Shown: piece by piece, positions 22,965-31,718 of the stretch
Position numbering within the stretch: position 1 is the first letter of the stretch
Layout of the letters: each line of letters begins with the position of its first letter
Source of the DNA: GCA-1730015 sp964550655
Lineage (GTDB): Bacteria; Pseudomonadota; Gammaproteobacteria; Granulosicoccales; Granulosicoccaceae
NCBI GenBank assembly: GCA_964550655.1
Contig: CAZKAQ010000025.1
Location: forward strand, 1 to 35,712
DNA length: 35,712 nucleotides
Reading direction: 5' to 3'
Program-made: the position numbers and the translations under genes
Notes under the pieces: generated by a model
Databases searched by the model: none
Seen by the model: the letters and a program-made list of their open reading frames with translations, nothing else
Told to the model about the DNA's origin: nothing

Positions 22965-24893
22965 ATGAACAAACTAATGAATCGTGGCAGAATTTTTATT
23001 GCACTTGGATGTGCTTTTTTTCTCGCCCCGGCGGCGCTTGCTCAAGCTGATAAACTGGAAGTAGTCTTAAATCCGAGCGATAACGGTGTCGAATTTGTAT
23101 TGACTAATAACGGTACTGAGCCAGTCACCTTACTGACCTGGGAAACCCCGCTGGAGTCAGAACTGTCTCAGGATGTGTTCGTCATCACACCGGGCGATGA
23201 TGGCAACAGAAATTTGTATTCTCGTCCGGCCACGTTCAGCGGCAGACTATTCAAGCGTGGTGACCCCACGGCAAAAGATTTTATAGAAATTGGTGCTGGT
23301 CAGACTGTCAGTGCGGTAGTGCCGCTTGCCGAATATTACCAGTTGTCAGAGCAGGGCACTCACCATGTGAGCTTTCGTGGTGCGCTGCATTATCAATCGC
23401 CGCATCCTCCTCAGGAGCGCACCTTGTTTGCGCTGCAACCTCATAGCCATGGCCTTGATTCTGTGTTCATGAGTACTGAAGCGATGAATGTCAGTTTGAA
23501 TCCTGTCCCTGAAGTGCGCTTTGCAAGAGCGGCAGGTTTCAGTAGTTGTACAGCATCACAGCAGGCAGAGCTGGCGCTGGACTTTGATGCAGCCGAACAG
23601 ATAACACGTGAAGCGCGTGAAGCGCTTGAGAATTTGCCTGCAAATGAACGTGCTGCATCACCTCGATATTTACGCTGGTTTGGTAACTTTGACACTAATC
23701 GATATGACTCTGTTGTCGAAACCTACACCAGGTCCGAAGCATTAATAGCCAGTGGTGAAGTGGATTTTGACTGTAGTTGTGATCTGCCGTTCTTCGCCTT
23801 TGTCAGACGTACTGAACCGTTCACTGTAAACCTCTGTACAGTTTATTGGGCAGCTCGCAGAACCGGAACCGATTCAAGAGCGGGTACAATCGTGCATGAA
23901 CTTTCCCACTTCAATGAAATTGGTGGTACCAATGATTTCGCTTATGGGCAGCCGGACGCAGCATTGCTCGCCCTGAGTAATCCTGTGAGTGCGGCTAACA
24001 ATGCCGACAGTATGGAATATTTTGCCGAGAACACGCCTTTTCTTGCGATTTCTGCGGGTGTTGCAGCCCCTGAGGAGCGATTGCTGGGCACCCCTCTTGA
24101 ATTTGGTGTGCCGCGGAGCGGATCGCTTACCCGGGGCGAAAACGTTTACTATGAGGTCACCGGAGCGGATGAAATACAGCTAACGACCAACAGTGGTGAC
24201 GCGGATCTGTTTGTCTATTCAGATAATGCATTTACGAACCTTATTTGTGACTCAAGGCGCGCGGGTACCAATCTCGACTCTTGTCCGGCAGATACCGCAG
24301 CTACCGTCTACGTCAGGGTGTTCGGCTTCCTTGAATCAAACTTCAGCGTGGAAGCGCTTAAAGACACGGTGGTGCTACAGGTCGGACAAACACAGACTGC
24401 CAATATCGTTTTTGCAGAGCAGCAGTTTTATACCGTTACCGGCGCTGAATTTCTGCAGGTAGAGTCTCTCAGTGGAGATGCTGATGTTTACGTTTTTTCA
24501 AGCCCCGACCGCACTTCTGAGACTCTGTTATGTGACTCGAGAAATATCAGTAGCAACTCGCCAATTGATGGCTGTGAAATCAACGGTGTTGGTCACGTTG
24601 CCATAGTAGGCGTGCAGGGTGGTCAATATACCATTGCAGCATTGGCTGCTACACCGGCAACGGACGAGACTGTCGCATCTAGTGATTCGGAGCAAAATGA
24701 GATTCCCGTGGTGACGCCTCAGTCAAATGATGACCCGGTTGCTGATAGCGATGCCGATGGCCAGCTCGGATCCGTTAGCGGTGGCGGTGGAGGCGGAGGA
24801 CAGTTTGGTACTGTTATGCTCGCGTTGCTCTTACTGTCAGGTATTCTCAGACGTCGAATGCAGCGTGTAGCATTACCCGGAGTGCAAAGTTAA
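22965..24893 (+). CDS. M35 (aspzincin) metalloprotease with PPC domains and GlyGly-CTERM tail
   Basis: A 642-aa secreted protease. Signal peptide (cleavage near residue 26, ALA-QA), an N-terminal beta domain (about 28-145), then an M35 catalytic domain with H311-E312-x-x-H315 and G-T-x-D324-x-x-Y-G, the aspzincin signature in which Asp is the third zinc ligand. Two bacterial pre-peptidase C-terminal (PPC) beta domains follow (about 378-465 and 470-560; LTTNSGDADLFVYS and VESLSGDADVYVFS). The end is a Gly run (SVSGGGGGGGQFG), hydrophobic helix and RRR, a GlyGly-CTERM sorting tail, so the protein probably reaches the outer membrane or is released after tail removal. The next gene encodes a homologue of the N-terminal domain and starts directly after this stop codon. 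Confidence 0.92.
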   Translation: MNKLMNRGRIFIALGCAFFLAPAALAQADKLEVVLNPSDNGVEFVLTNNGTEPVTLLTWETPLESELSQDVFVITPGDDGNRNLYSRPATFSGRLFKRGDPTAKDFIEIGAGQTVSAVVPLAEYYQLSEQGTHHVSFRGALHYQSPHPPQERTLFALQPHSHGLDSVFMSTEAMNVSLNPVPEVRFARAAGFSSCTASQQAELALDFDAAEQITREAREALENLPANERAASPRYLRWFGNFDTNRYDSVVETYTRSEALIASGEVDFDCSCDLPFFAFVRRTEPFTVNLCTVYWAARRTGTDSRAGTIVHELSHFNEIGGTNDFAYGQPDAALLALSNPVSAANNADSMEYFAENTPFLAISAGVAAPEERLLGTPLEFGVPRSGSLTRGENVYYEVTGADEIQLTTNSGDADLFVYSDNAFTNLICDSRRAGTNLDSCPADTAATVYVRVFGFLESNFSVEALKDTVVLQVGQTQTANIVFAEQQFYTVTGAEFLQVESLSGDADVYVFSSPDRTSETLLCDSRNISSNSPIDGCEINGVGHVAIVGVQGGQYTIAALAATPATDETVASSDSEQNEIPVVTPQSNDDPVADSDADGQLGSVSGGGGGGGQFGTVMLALLLLSGILRRRMQRVALPGVQS

Positions 24894-25418
24894 TTGTTGC
24901 TGAGAACTCGTATTGTTCGGCAGCTCGGGCTGCTGAGTTTGTTTACAGCACTTGCAGCCTGTGAAGCTGTGCCAACTGAAAAAGCCCAAGTGACAAAGCT
25001 ACCGGTCGGTACGGTCAGCGTTGGGATCAAACCCATTGAGAATGTGGTGCTGCCTGCAGAACCACTGGAAATTCTTTTCTATGTTAACAACGCGACTGAT
25101 GATTCTGTAGAGATACTACCGTGGGGTACGCCGCTCGAGAAAACCATGACTGCTGATCGATTTAGCGTCAGTATCAACGGTGAAACTATTCCTTATGGTG
25201 GTCCGGTTGTGAAACGGCCCGGACCTGGCCCTGAAGATTATATAACGCTTGTTGCCGGTGAAAAGAAAGAGACCGTAGTGTCGGTTTCTGATAACTACGA
25301 TGTCAGTGCCGCAGGTGAGTACAAAATCCAGCTTAAGACAATGCTGTTTCAGCGACCCAAGGCAGATTTTCTGACTCCGACAATGGTTGAAACCGCCGTG
25401 GTGGTTACCCGCCAGTAG
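24894..25418 (+). CDS. Lipoprotein homologous to the M35 N-terminal domain; candidate protease inhibitor
   Basis: A 174-aa predicted lipoprotein (signal LGLLSLFTALAAC, lipobox LAAC, lipidated Cys23). The mature part aligns along its length with residues about 35-145 of the upstream M35 protease: shared W-x-TPLE, KR-G/P-x-x-x-x-DYI/FI, V-A-G-x-x-x/G-x-x-V-S-x-x, and a final K/R-aromatic-beta strand. The TTG start is the codon immediately after the M35 stop, with GGAG 10 bases before, so the two genes are translationally linked. Stand-alone propeptide-like proteins that bind their protease are known in other families (for example emfourin with protealysin), so an inhibitor, chaperone or immunity role is inferred. 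No function is proven. Confidence 0.75.
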   Translation: MLLRTRIVRQLGLLSLFTALAACEAVPTEKAQVTKLPVGTVSVGIKPIENVVLPAEPLEILFYVNNATDDSVEILPWGTPLEKTMTADRFSVSINGETIPYGGPVVKRPGPGPEDYITLVAGEKKETVVSVSDNYDVSAAGEYKIQLKTMLFQRPKADFLTPTMVETAVVVTRQ

Positions 25419-25561
25419 TTATCGGGGCGATAAATTATTCCAGCCCTGCTGTAAGCCCGCCGGTAATTAGACAGTAAAAAACCACACCGTATGTCGTCTG
25501 TTTGCGGCGTACGCTGACTCGTGGGTTTAAAGCCGTTTGTGCCGCGCGAAATAAAGTCTGT

Positions 25562-25591
25562 TTGTCTGTCAGTGAGTTACAATTGCATAAT
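25562..25591 (+). promoter_or_regulatory. Possible promoter of mmsA
   Basis: TTGTCT (25562-25567) and CATAAT (25586-25591) are separated by 18 bases, about 60 bases before the mmsA ATG. The match is moderate. The rest of the 234-base gap holds nothing else I recognise. Confidence 0.35.
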
Positions 25592-25652
25592 TCTGTTACC
25601 TGAATAAGCGTAGCACTCTACTGAAATTGCAGCCCAAAAGCGGGATACACCC

Positions 25653-27140
25653 ATGATAGAAAACCTGATCAACAACAAGCGCGTCGCGAGTACGAGCGGA
25701 CGGACTCAAGCGGTTTTTAATCCGGCAACCGGAGCAGAGATCAATCAGCTTGGCCTTTCAAGCACAGAGGAAGTCAATGCTGCAATTGATGCGGCAGCAG
25801 CAGTAGCGCCGGCATGGGCTGCAACACCACCGTTGAAACGTGCTGCAGTGATGTTCCGCTTTAACGAGTTGCTTGGCCAGCATGCAGAAAAAGTAGCAGA
25901 AGCGATTTCACTCGAGCATGGCAAGACTCACGAAGATGCCCTTGGCGAAGTTCAGCGCGGCAAAGAAGTGGTAGAGTTCTGTTGCGGGATACCGCAGATG
26001 CTCAAAGGTGAGTTTTCAAGAAACGTCGGTCCATCAATTGATTCTTATTCTGATCGTCAGGCGCTGGGTGTTTGTGCAGGCATCACGCCGTTTAACTTCC
26101 CTGCCATGGTGCCGCTGTGGATGTATCCGGTTGCCATAGCTTGTGGCAACACGTTTGTGTTGAAGCCATCTGAACGTGATCCGTCTGCTGTGTTAGTGGT
26201 GGCAGAATTACTGTACCAGGCAGGCTTGCCCGAAGGTGTACTGAATGTTGTTCACGGTGATAAAACTGCCGTAGACGCTATTCTGGATAGCCCGATTGTT
26301 CAGGCCGTCAGTTTCGTTGGTTCAACTCCTATTGCCGAGTATGTATACCATCGTGGAACCCAGGCAGGTAAGCGCGTACAGGCACTCGGTGGTGCCAAGA
26401 ATCACATGGTAGTGATGCCGGACGCTGACCTTGACCAGGCGGTTGATGCGCTGATGGGTGCGGGTTTCGGTTCTGCCGGAGAAAGATGTATGGCAATCTC
26501 TGTTGCTGTACCTGTAGGTCAGGAAACTGCCGATCGTCTGGTGGAAAAACTACGTCCGCGTGTTGAGAGTTTAAAAGTCGGACCGGCAGGTGACCCTGAT
26601 GCAGAGATGGGCCCTGTCATTACTGCTGAAGCCAAACAGAAGATTATGGATATGATCGACTCCGGTGTTAATCAGGGAGCTGATCTGGTTGTTGATGGCC
26701 GTGGTCTGAGTTTACAGGGCTACGAGAATGGATATTTTCTGGGTGGAAGTTTGTTTGATAATGTCACCACAGAGATGGATATTTATCAGCAGGAAATCTT
26801 TGGCCCGGTACTGTCTGTAGTCAGAGCAGAGAAGTATGATCAGGCAGTAGATATGATCAACAAACATGAGTATGGCAACGGTACTGCTATCTTCACTCGC
26901 GATGGTGATACCGCAAGAAGTTTTACTGATGGTATTCAGGTTGGCATGGTCGGGGTTAACGTGCCGATTCCGGTACCGGTTGCGTATCACAGTTTCGGTG
27001 GCTGGAAACGCTCATTGTTTGGAGACCATTCGATTTACGGTCCGGAAGGTGTGCACTTTTATACCCGTCTCAAAACCATCACTTCACGCTGGCCGACCGG
27101 AATTAAAGACGGGTCGGTGTTTGCATTTCCAACGACCTGA
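25653..27140 (+). CDS. mmsA: Methylmalonate-semialdehyde dehydrogenase (CoA-acylating)
   Basis: A 495-aa aldehyde dehydrogenase superfamily enzyme with MmsA hallmarks: ITPFNFPAMVPLWM, the active-site Cys in GSAGERCMAIS, LGGAKNHMVVMPDA, and the C-terminal VGVNVPIPVPVAYHSFGGWKRS and GPEGVHFYTRLKTITSRWP. It oxidatively decarboxylates malonate and methylmalonate semialdehydes to acetyl- and propionyl-CoA with NAD+, in valine, myo-inositol or beta-alanine catabolism. Cytoplasmic tetramer. The usual partner genes (mmsB, iol genes) are not adjacent, so the pathway cannot be told from context. Sequence and length are full and typical. Confidence 0.94.
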   Translation: MIENLINNKRVASTSGRTQAVFNPATGAEINQLGLSSTEEVNAAIDAAAAVAPAWAATPPLKRAAVMFRFNELLGQHAEKVAEAISLEHGKTHEDALGEVQRGKEVVEFCCGIPQMLKGEFSRNVGPSIDSYSDRQALGVCAGITPFNFPAMVPLWMYPVAIACGNTFVLKPSERDPSAVLVVAELLYQAGLPEGVLNVVHGDKTAVDAILDSPIVQAVSFVGSTPIAEYVYHRGTQAGKRVQALGGAKNHMVVMPDADLDQAVDALMGAGFGSAGERCMAISVAVPVGQETADRLVEKLRPRVESLKVGPAGDPDAEMGPVITAEAKQKIMDMIDSGVNQGADLVVDGRGLSLQGYENGYFLGGSLFDNVTTEMDIYQQEIFGPVLSVVRAEKYDQAVDMINKHEYGNGTAIFTRDGDTARSFTDGIQVGMVGVNVPIPVPVAYHSFGGWKRSLFGDHSIYGPEGVHFYTRLKTITSRWPTGIKDGSVFAFPTT

Positions 27141-27239
27141 AGACTAATTGAAAAGTTAACTCAGCGGCGCGTGGTTGCTGCTCACGGTTTTCAGCTGTCG
27201 TTAGCTGGTTGAAAAAAAGCCGCGCGTAACTGATAAACT

Positions 27240-28649
27240 ATGCGGATGAAAATCCGACCCCTACAATTTCGGACTGTCACGGCGGCAGTTCTGCTGTTTT
27301 TTGCGGCTTGTGCGTCAGTAGCTACAGCTTCATCGCGCGGAGTAGCATCACTTACTGATCACATCACAAAGGCCGGGCAACCGTTTTCACTTGCCTTTAT
27401 GCCGGACGCCGAAAAAGTAACACTGCATGTAATTTGGTCAAACGACTACGTCCATACATCGGCTAAGCCTGTGGTAAGCGCTCTGGGTATTGAGTTGATG
27501 TCTTCCGGTGGCGCAGGGCCGCGCGATGCGAGGCAGATTAAACAGGATATGGTAGCGCTTGGCAGCGGTGCATCCTTGCTTGCTACTCCCGATCATGTCT
27601 ACGGTACCTTTTCGTCTATTCCACAAACACTTGATGAAACTGTCTCGATTGTTCGCCATGTCATTGCCAGTCCATCCTTTGATCAGCTCCGTTTTGATGT
27701 TGCTAAAGAAGCAAAGCAAAAGCGCGTGGAAACACAGTTGGAGCAACGTTCCTCGATACTGTGGCGTGGTGCCAGGAAGGCACTGCTCGGAGAGTCAACA
27801 CTGACAGATTATTGGAACAATACGCCGATAACACCTGTCATTTCGTCGCTTTCACTCGCTGATGTCGAACGCTGGCATAAAGAAACATTCACAAGACAAA
27901 ATGTCACTGTCACGGTGGCTGGAAGTATTGCAGCTCATGTTGCAGCAGATGCTATTGATCGACTGCTGCAGGATCTGCCGGCAAATCGTACCGACGCCCC
28001 GGTGGTCAATCTGGCACAAGGGCTGCGTAAAGGTGTGACGGTTTTGCTGCATGACGAAGCGGCACCGACAACGCTTATAGCAGCTATCGGGATGTTGCCA
28101 GCCAGTCGGGAAGGCGGAGAACTGGTTGATGTGATTGCCGTCAGTGCACTGGGCAAAGGTAAAGACAGCAGGCTTTTAAAGGCGAGTGTTGGCGAACTGG
28201 CTGAAACCGACAGAGTTGATGCGAGTATTGCGAACTTCAGTCGGGCAATAAGGGTGTTTGGTATCAATGCCAGTATTGATAATAAAACAGCCGCAGATGC
28301 CTACTTTCTGTTTGAAGAGACTTATAATGAGTTCCTGAAAGGCAATCTTGTCGAAGATGAAGTGCTGCGTGCAGCGGTACCGTTTGCTAACAGTCTGCAA
28401 AGCAGTGCAAACAATCCGGATCTGTTGGCTTATGGTCTTGGGCAGCTGTTACTTGATGAACTGCCAAAAGAGCTGTTGCGCACGGTTACACAGGATTCTG
28501 TTGCACTGAAAGCAGATGACATTAATCAAAGGATAGTAACCAAATATCCTCTATGGGACGATATGATCAAAGTCATTTTGAGCAGCGATGCAGATGTGAT
28601 AGAGGCTGACTGTGTTGTTAAGCGAATCGAGGAAATTCGTGATTGCTGA
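27240..28649 (+). CDS. Non-catalytic M16-family (insulinase-like) exported protein
   Basis: A 469-aa protein with an N-terminal signal (hydrophobic to FFAAC; the Cys at 24 may be lipidated, or the protein may be cleaved after ATA). The rest has the M16 two-lobe pattern: PSFDQLRFDVAKEAKQKRVETQLEQ, then LTDYWNN, LSLADVERWHKETFTRQNVTVTVAGS and a second lobe with RLLKA. The N-terminal HxxEH zinc motif is absent: where HLLEHM is expected the text reads GIELMSSGG, so it is not expected to be a protease. Active M16 enzymes often work with an inactive partner; no active partner is nearby. The ATG at 27240 or at 27246 could be used. Confidence 0.75.
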   Translation: MRMKIRPLQFRTVTAAVLLFFAACASVATASSRGVASLTDHITKAGQPFSLAFMPDAEKVTLHVIWSNDYVHTSAKPVVSALGIELMSSGGAGPRDARQIKQDMVALGSGASLLATPDHVYGTFSSIPQTLDETVSIVRHVIASPSFDQLRFDVAKEAKQKRVETQLEQRSSILWRGARKALLGESTLTDYWNNTPITPVISSLSLADVERWHKETFTRQNVTVTVAGSIAAHVAADAIDRLLQDLPANRTDAPVVNLAQGLRKGVTVLLHDEAAPTTLIAAIGMLPASREGGELVDVIAVSALGKGKDSRLLKASVGELAETDRVDASIANFSRAIRVFGINASIDNKTAADAYFLFEETYNEFLKGNLVEDEVLRAAVPFANSLQSSANNPDLLAYGLGQLLLDELPKELLRTVTQDSVALKADDINQRIVTKYPLWDDMIKVILSSDADVIEADCVVKRIEEIRDC

Positions 28650-28668
28650 TGAAGCCGGTAAGTTGTTT

Positions 28669-29856
28669 TTATGTTGAGTGCGCCACTTCTTCTACAATAA
28701 TACCAGTGATCGTCACCATGTCTGATTCATTGAATGTCAGTGGCAGACGCATATCAAAAGTACGATCAAGCACTCGCAGAGTGTTAGGCAGGGTGACAGC
28801 TTCGCCGAGGTATCGCCAGCTATCGTAGCGACTGGTAAATCCGTTTGGATCCTTGTTGCCAAACCATTTGAGTTCCACGCCGCGCTCAGCGCAACGTTTA
28901 ATAAAGCCTTCGACATCTTTAAGTGTATCAACGCGGAACTGGATACTGCTGCCAACAAAAGTCTCCTGCTCTGACCTTTCTGAAAGAATGATCGCGTTAC
29001 TCTTGCGTAAACCGGATTCTGCTGCGGCATAGAGCTTGTTCCAGCGTAGGCAGTTTTCAGGCAGAGATTTTAGTTGTTCCCTTAGAATGGCTGCACGCAG
29101 GTTGTCCATTCGTCCGCTGTAGTTGGGTGTATCGAGTTTAATGTCTTCAAACACTGATTGCTCCGGTACCGTGCCGTGCCTTTCATACAGCATGTAGGAG
29201 CCTGAGTGGATAATGGCTTTGGCAATGACCTGTTTATCGTTGGTGGTTAAAAATCCGCCTTCACCACTATTGATATGCTTGTAGGTTTGAGTGCTGAAGC
29301 AGGCAGCACGTCCAAAGCTGCCTGATGGTTTGCCATTCCAGAACGCGCCCATGGTATGTGCGCAATCTTCTATTAAAGAAACATCATAGGTTTTACACAA
29401 ATCAACGACTGCATCCATATCTGCCAGATGGCCACGCATGTGTGAGATAAGAAAAAATTTGCTTTTTGTCTGTTGCATAACTTTTTCAAGGTGTGTGAGA
29501 TCAACGCAGTAGTTGTCATCGATTTCCACCAGTGCTGCTTTGCATCCTGCGTTGTCGATTGCACCCGGTACCGGTGCCAGTGTAAACGCGTTGGTGATTA
29601 CCGTGTCACCGGCTTGTGCACCACAGGCTTTGAGGGCGATATGGATTGCGTATCCGCCTGATGCGCAGGCAAGGCAGAATTCAACACCGATTGTGCGGGC
29701 AAACTCCTGTTCAAGGATTGCGACTTCAGATGATTCGCCAGGTGCTGTGTTGTAGCGGTGGAGTTTGCCGGTGCGCATGACGTCGACTGCCCGGGCGATC
29801 GCTGCTTCCGGGATCGGCTCTTGTTGGGTAAATGATTTTTCGAATGAAATCGACAT
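28669..29856 (-). CDS. DegT/DnrJ/EryC1/StrS family aminotransferase
   Basis: A 395-aa PLP-dependent fold-type I enzyme. The PLP lysine is K193 (FSTQTYKHINSGEGG), and D164 (IEDCAHTMGA) would bind the pyridine nitrogen; an ASGGYAIHIALKACG loop binds the phosphate. The family makes sugar amines for surface glycans or antibiotics, but this protein stands alone with no nucleotide-sugar genes. The closest pattern is the VioA/StsC-like branch acting on keto sugars or keto cyclitols; the substrate is not predictable. The start has no strong ribosome site but agrees with the N-terminal helix. The stop lies about 20 bases from the convergent M16-like gene. Confidence 0.88.
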   Translation of the reverse strand: MSISFEKSFTQQEPIPEAAIARAVDVMRTGKLHRYNTAPGESSEVAILEQEFARTIGVEFCLACASGGYAIHIALKACGAQAGDTVITNAFTLAPVPGAIDNAGCKAALVEIDDNYCVDLTHLEKVMQQTKSKFFLISHMRGHLADMDAVVDLCKTYDVSLIEDCAHTMGAFWNGKPSGSFGRAACFSTQTYKHINSGEGGFLTTNDKQVIAKAIIHSGSYMLYERHGTVPEQSVFEDIKLDTPNYSGRMDNLRAAILREQLKSLPENCLRWNKLYAAAESGLRKSNAIILSERSEQETFVGSSIQFRVDTLKDVEGFIKRCAERGVELKWFGNKDPNGFTSRYDSWRYLGEAVTLPNTLRVLDRTFDMRLPLTFNESDMVTITGIIVEEVAHST

Positions 29857-29991
29857 GGATCAGTGTCTGACGGCAGAATATTCAGCGAATTCGCCACAGT
29901 CTATTACATTGCTTGCGTTGAAGCATGGTCTGCTTCAACATACATCTGTTACGCCGTCAGGCATCTACGTTATTGATCAGAGGGTTTATAT

Positions 29992-30774
29992 ATGAGTTTG
30001 GTTGGAACATTGGCAAAAGTCGCAGTGGGCGCAATGGTAGCTAAAGGCGTCAGTGGCGCGCTTCGTGGTGGTGGTGGTGGCGGTGGCGGCGGTCTGGGTG
30101 GACTGCTTGGTGGTGCGCTCGGTGGTGGTAATTCGGGTGGCGGCGGCCTCGGTGGTTTGCTGGGTGGTCAAGGCGGTGCTGCAGGCGGTGCTGGTGGACT
30201 GGCCGGCGGTCTGGGCAGTCTGCTTGGCGGTCAGCAACAAGCTGGTGCAGCTGGCGGTGCGGCAGGTGGCGCGGCAGGTGGTCTCGGCGGTCTGCTGGAA
30301 TCACTCGGCGGCGGCGCTCAGGCAGGTCAGCAGCAGGCGCCACAGCAGCCACAACAAGGCGGATTCGGCGATCTCTTCAACAATGCATTGGCAGGTCAGG
30401 AGCCTCAGCCAGATCCAGCTGCAGAGCAGCAGGCTGAAGTCATGCTTCGCGCTATGCTGATGGCAGCACGTGCAGATGGCCAGATCGATGCTGCGGAGCA
30501 GGAAAAGATCACTGGCAACCTTGGAGAAATTGGCGAGGAGGAAGCTGCTTTCATCCGCAATGAAATGGCAAATCCTACAAGTCTTGAGGCATTTGTACCG
30601 ACTATACCCAGTGGTATGGAACAGCAGGTCTATCTGATGTCTTTACTGGCTATTGATCTGGATACACAGGAAGAAGCGCAGTATCTTGACAAGCTTGCCA
30701 AAGCTTTGAATATTGACCATAGCACCAGTAATGCTATTCACGCGAAGCTCGGTGTACCCGCGCTGTACGGTTAA
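29992..30774 (+). CDS. DUF533 (YebE-like, TerB-fold) protein with Gly-rich N-terminus
   Basis: A 260-aa protein. Residues 1-24 form a hydrophobic helix (VAVGAMVAKGVSGAL), residues about 25-140 are a low-complexity Gly/Leu/Gln linker with GGLGGLLGG units, and residues about 140-260 form a helical DUF533/TerB-like domain (AEQQAEVMLRAMLMAARADG, DAAEQEKI, YLDKLAKAL). E. coli YebE has the same order; its function is unclear and it is envelope-stress responsive. The terminator at 30853-30888 ends the transcript. Long antisense frames across the Gly-rich part are shadows of its composition. Confidence 0.85.
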   Translation: MSLVGTLAKVAVGAMVAKGVSGALRGGGGGGGGGLGGLLGGALGGGNSGGGGLGGLLGGQGGAAGGAGGLAGGLGSLLGGQQQAGAAGGAAGGAAGGLGGLLESLGGGAQAGQQQAPQQPQQGGFGDLFNNALAGQEPQPDPAAEQQAEVMLRAMLMAARADGQIDAAEQEKITGNLGEIGEEEAAFIRNEMANPTSLEAFVPTIPSGMEQQVYLMSLLAIDLDTQEEAQYLDKLAKALNIDHSTSNAIHAKLGVPALYG

Positions 30775-30852
30775 TTGATCTGGTTATAACCTTGTTGGTG
30801 ATAGTGTCTCGTTGAAAATGGCCGCTACACCTGTAGACGAGGTTTCGTGATA

Positions 30853-30888
30853 TAAAAAAGCGATCCCGATTTCGGGGTCGCTTTTTTT
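30853..30888. terminator. Strong bidirectional intrinsic terminator
   Basis: AGCGATCCCG and CGGGGTCGCT pair (with one G-U) around an ATTT loop. An A-run precedes and a run of seven Ts follows the stem, so it can end both the DUF533 transcript (+) and the SDR transcript (-). Confidence 0.88.
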
Positions 30889-30938
30889 GTCTGTACTATG
30901 CATTGCTACAGAGATGTGGCTTTGCGCTAATTGCTTGT

Positions 30939-31718
30939 CTAATTGCTCGGCTGGTTGCTCGTCAGGCCAATTTCACGTCGAATTTTAGAGTCGCGCAGAG
31001 AAACTTCCTGACCTGAATAATCCGCTGCACCTTTGGCAAATATCCAGGTGATTGCTTTGGCTGGCCATTGCGCTTCAATATGATCTGATACCTGCATCTG
31101 GCTGATTGGGTTGATGCCGGAAGCCTTAATCAGGATTTGCATATCTGTTGCTACTGTACCAGGGCTCAGACTGACCACATTGACGCCTGACGGTGCAGCT
31201 TCTTTGTGGGCGCAGAGTGTCAGCATATGCGCCGCCGCCTTGGAGGCACAATAGTGGCTCCACCCTTCCAGCGCATTGTGTGCAGCCCCCGAACTTACTG
31301 TGACAATCGTGCCTGATTGCTGGCCCATCATGACTGGCAATGCGGCGCGTATTCCGTGATAGACGCCATTAAAGTTAATCGACGTGGCGTGATTCCAGTC
31401 GTTCGGGTCAGAGGTCGCTATGTGGCCAATGGGTTCAATAACACCTGCATTATTTACCAGTCCGTCAAGTCGACCAAAAGTTGATTCACAATGAGAGATC
31501 AAGGCCTGTACGTCTTTGTACTTGCTGACATCGCAGGTGACTGCCTCCGCCTGGCCACCGTGATTTCTGATGTGCTGGGCATTATGTTTGATATCTTTTT
31601 CGCTTCTGGCTGCGAGTATCACGCTGGCCCCGTTTTGTGCGAGCTCCAGTGCGGTTGCCGCCCCGATACCGCGGCTGGCACCGGTGACAATGATCGCTTT
31701 TCCACTCAGTTCTGACAT
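30939..31718 (-). CDS. Classical short-chain dehydrogenase/reductase
   Basis: A 259-aa SDR with intact motifs: TGASRGIG (cofactor loop), NNAGV, catalytic Ser in VSSGAA, and Y-C-A-S-K. A C-terminal substrate region follows (SPGTVATDMQ, then a basic tail RREIGLTSN). It is an NAD(P)-dependent oxidoreductase of unknown substrate; the segment AARSE after strand 2 suggests NADP(H), which is inferred. The ATG has a GGGAA ribosome site. It stands alone and is convergent with the DUF533 gene across the terminator. It is a useful contrast with the halohydrin dehalogenase-like SDR at 0.7 kb, which lacks these motifs. Confidence 0.88.
   Translation of the reverse strand: MSELSGKAIIVTGASRGIGAATALELAQNGASVILAARSEKDIKHNAQHIRNHGGQAEAVTCDVSKYKDVQALISHCESTFGRLDGLVNNAGVIEPIGHIATSDPNDWNHATSINFNGVYHGIRAALPVMMGQQSGTIVTVSSGAAHNALEGWSHYCASKAAAHMLTLCAHKEAAPSGVNVVSLSPGTVATDMQILIKASGINPISQMQVSDHIEAQWPAKAITWIFAKGAADYSGQEVSLRDSKIRREIGLTSNQPSN

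Noticed and set aside
30050..30460. Long ORFs on both strands across the Gly-rich region
   Set aside because: They are composition shadows of the GGN-rich coding sequence; their products are repetitive His/Arg/Thr or Val/Ala runs.
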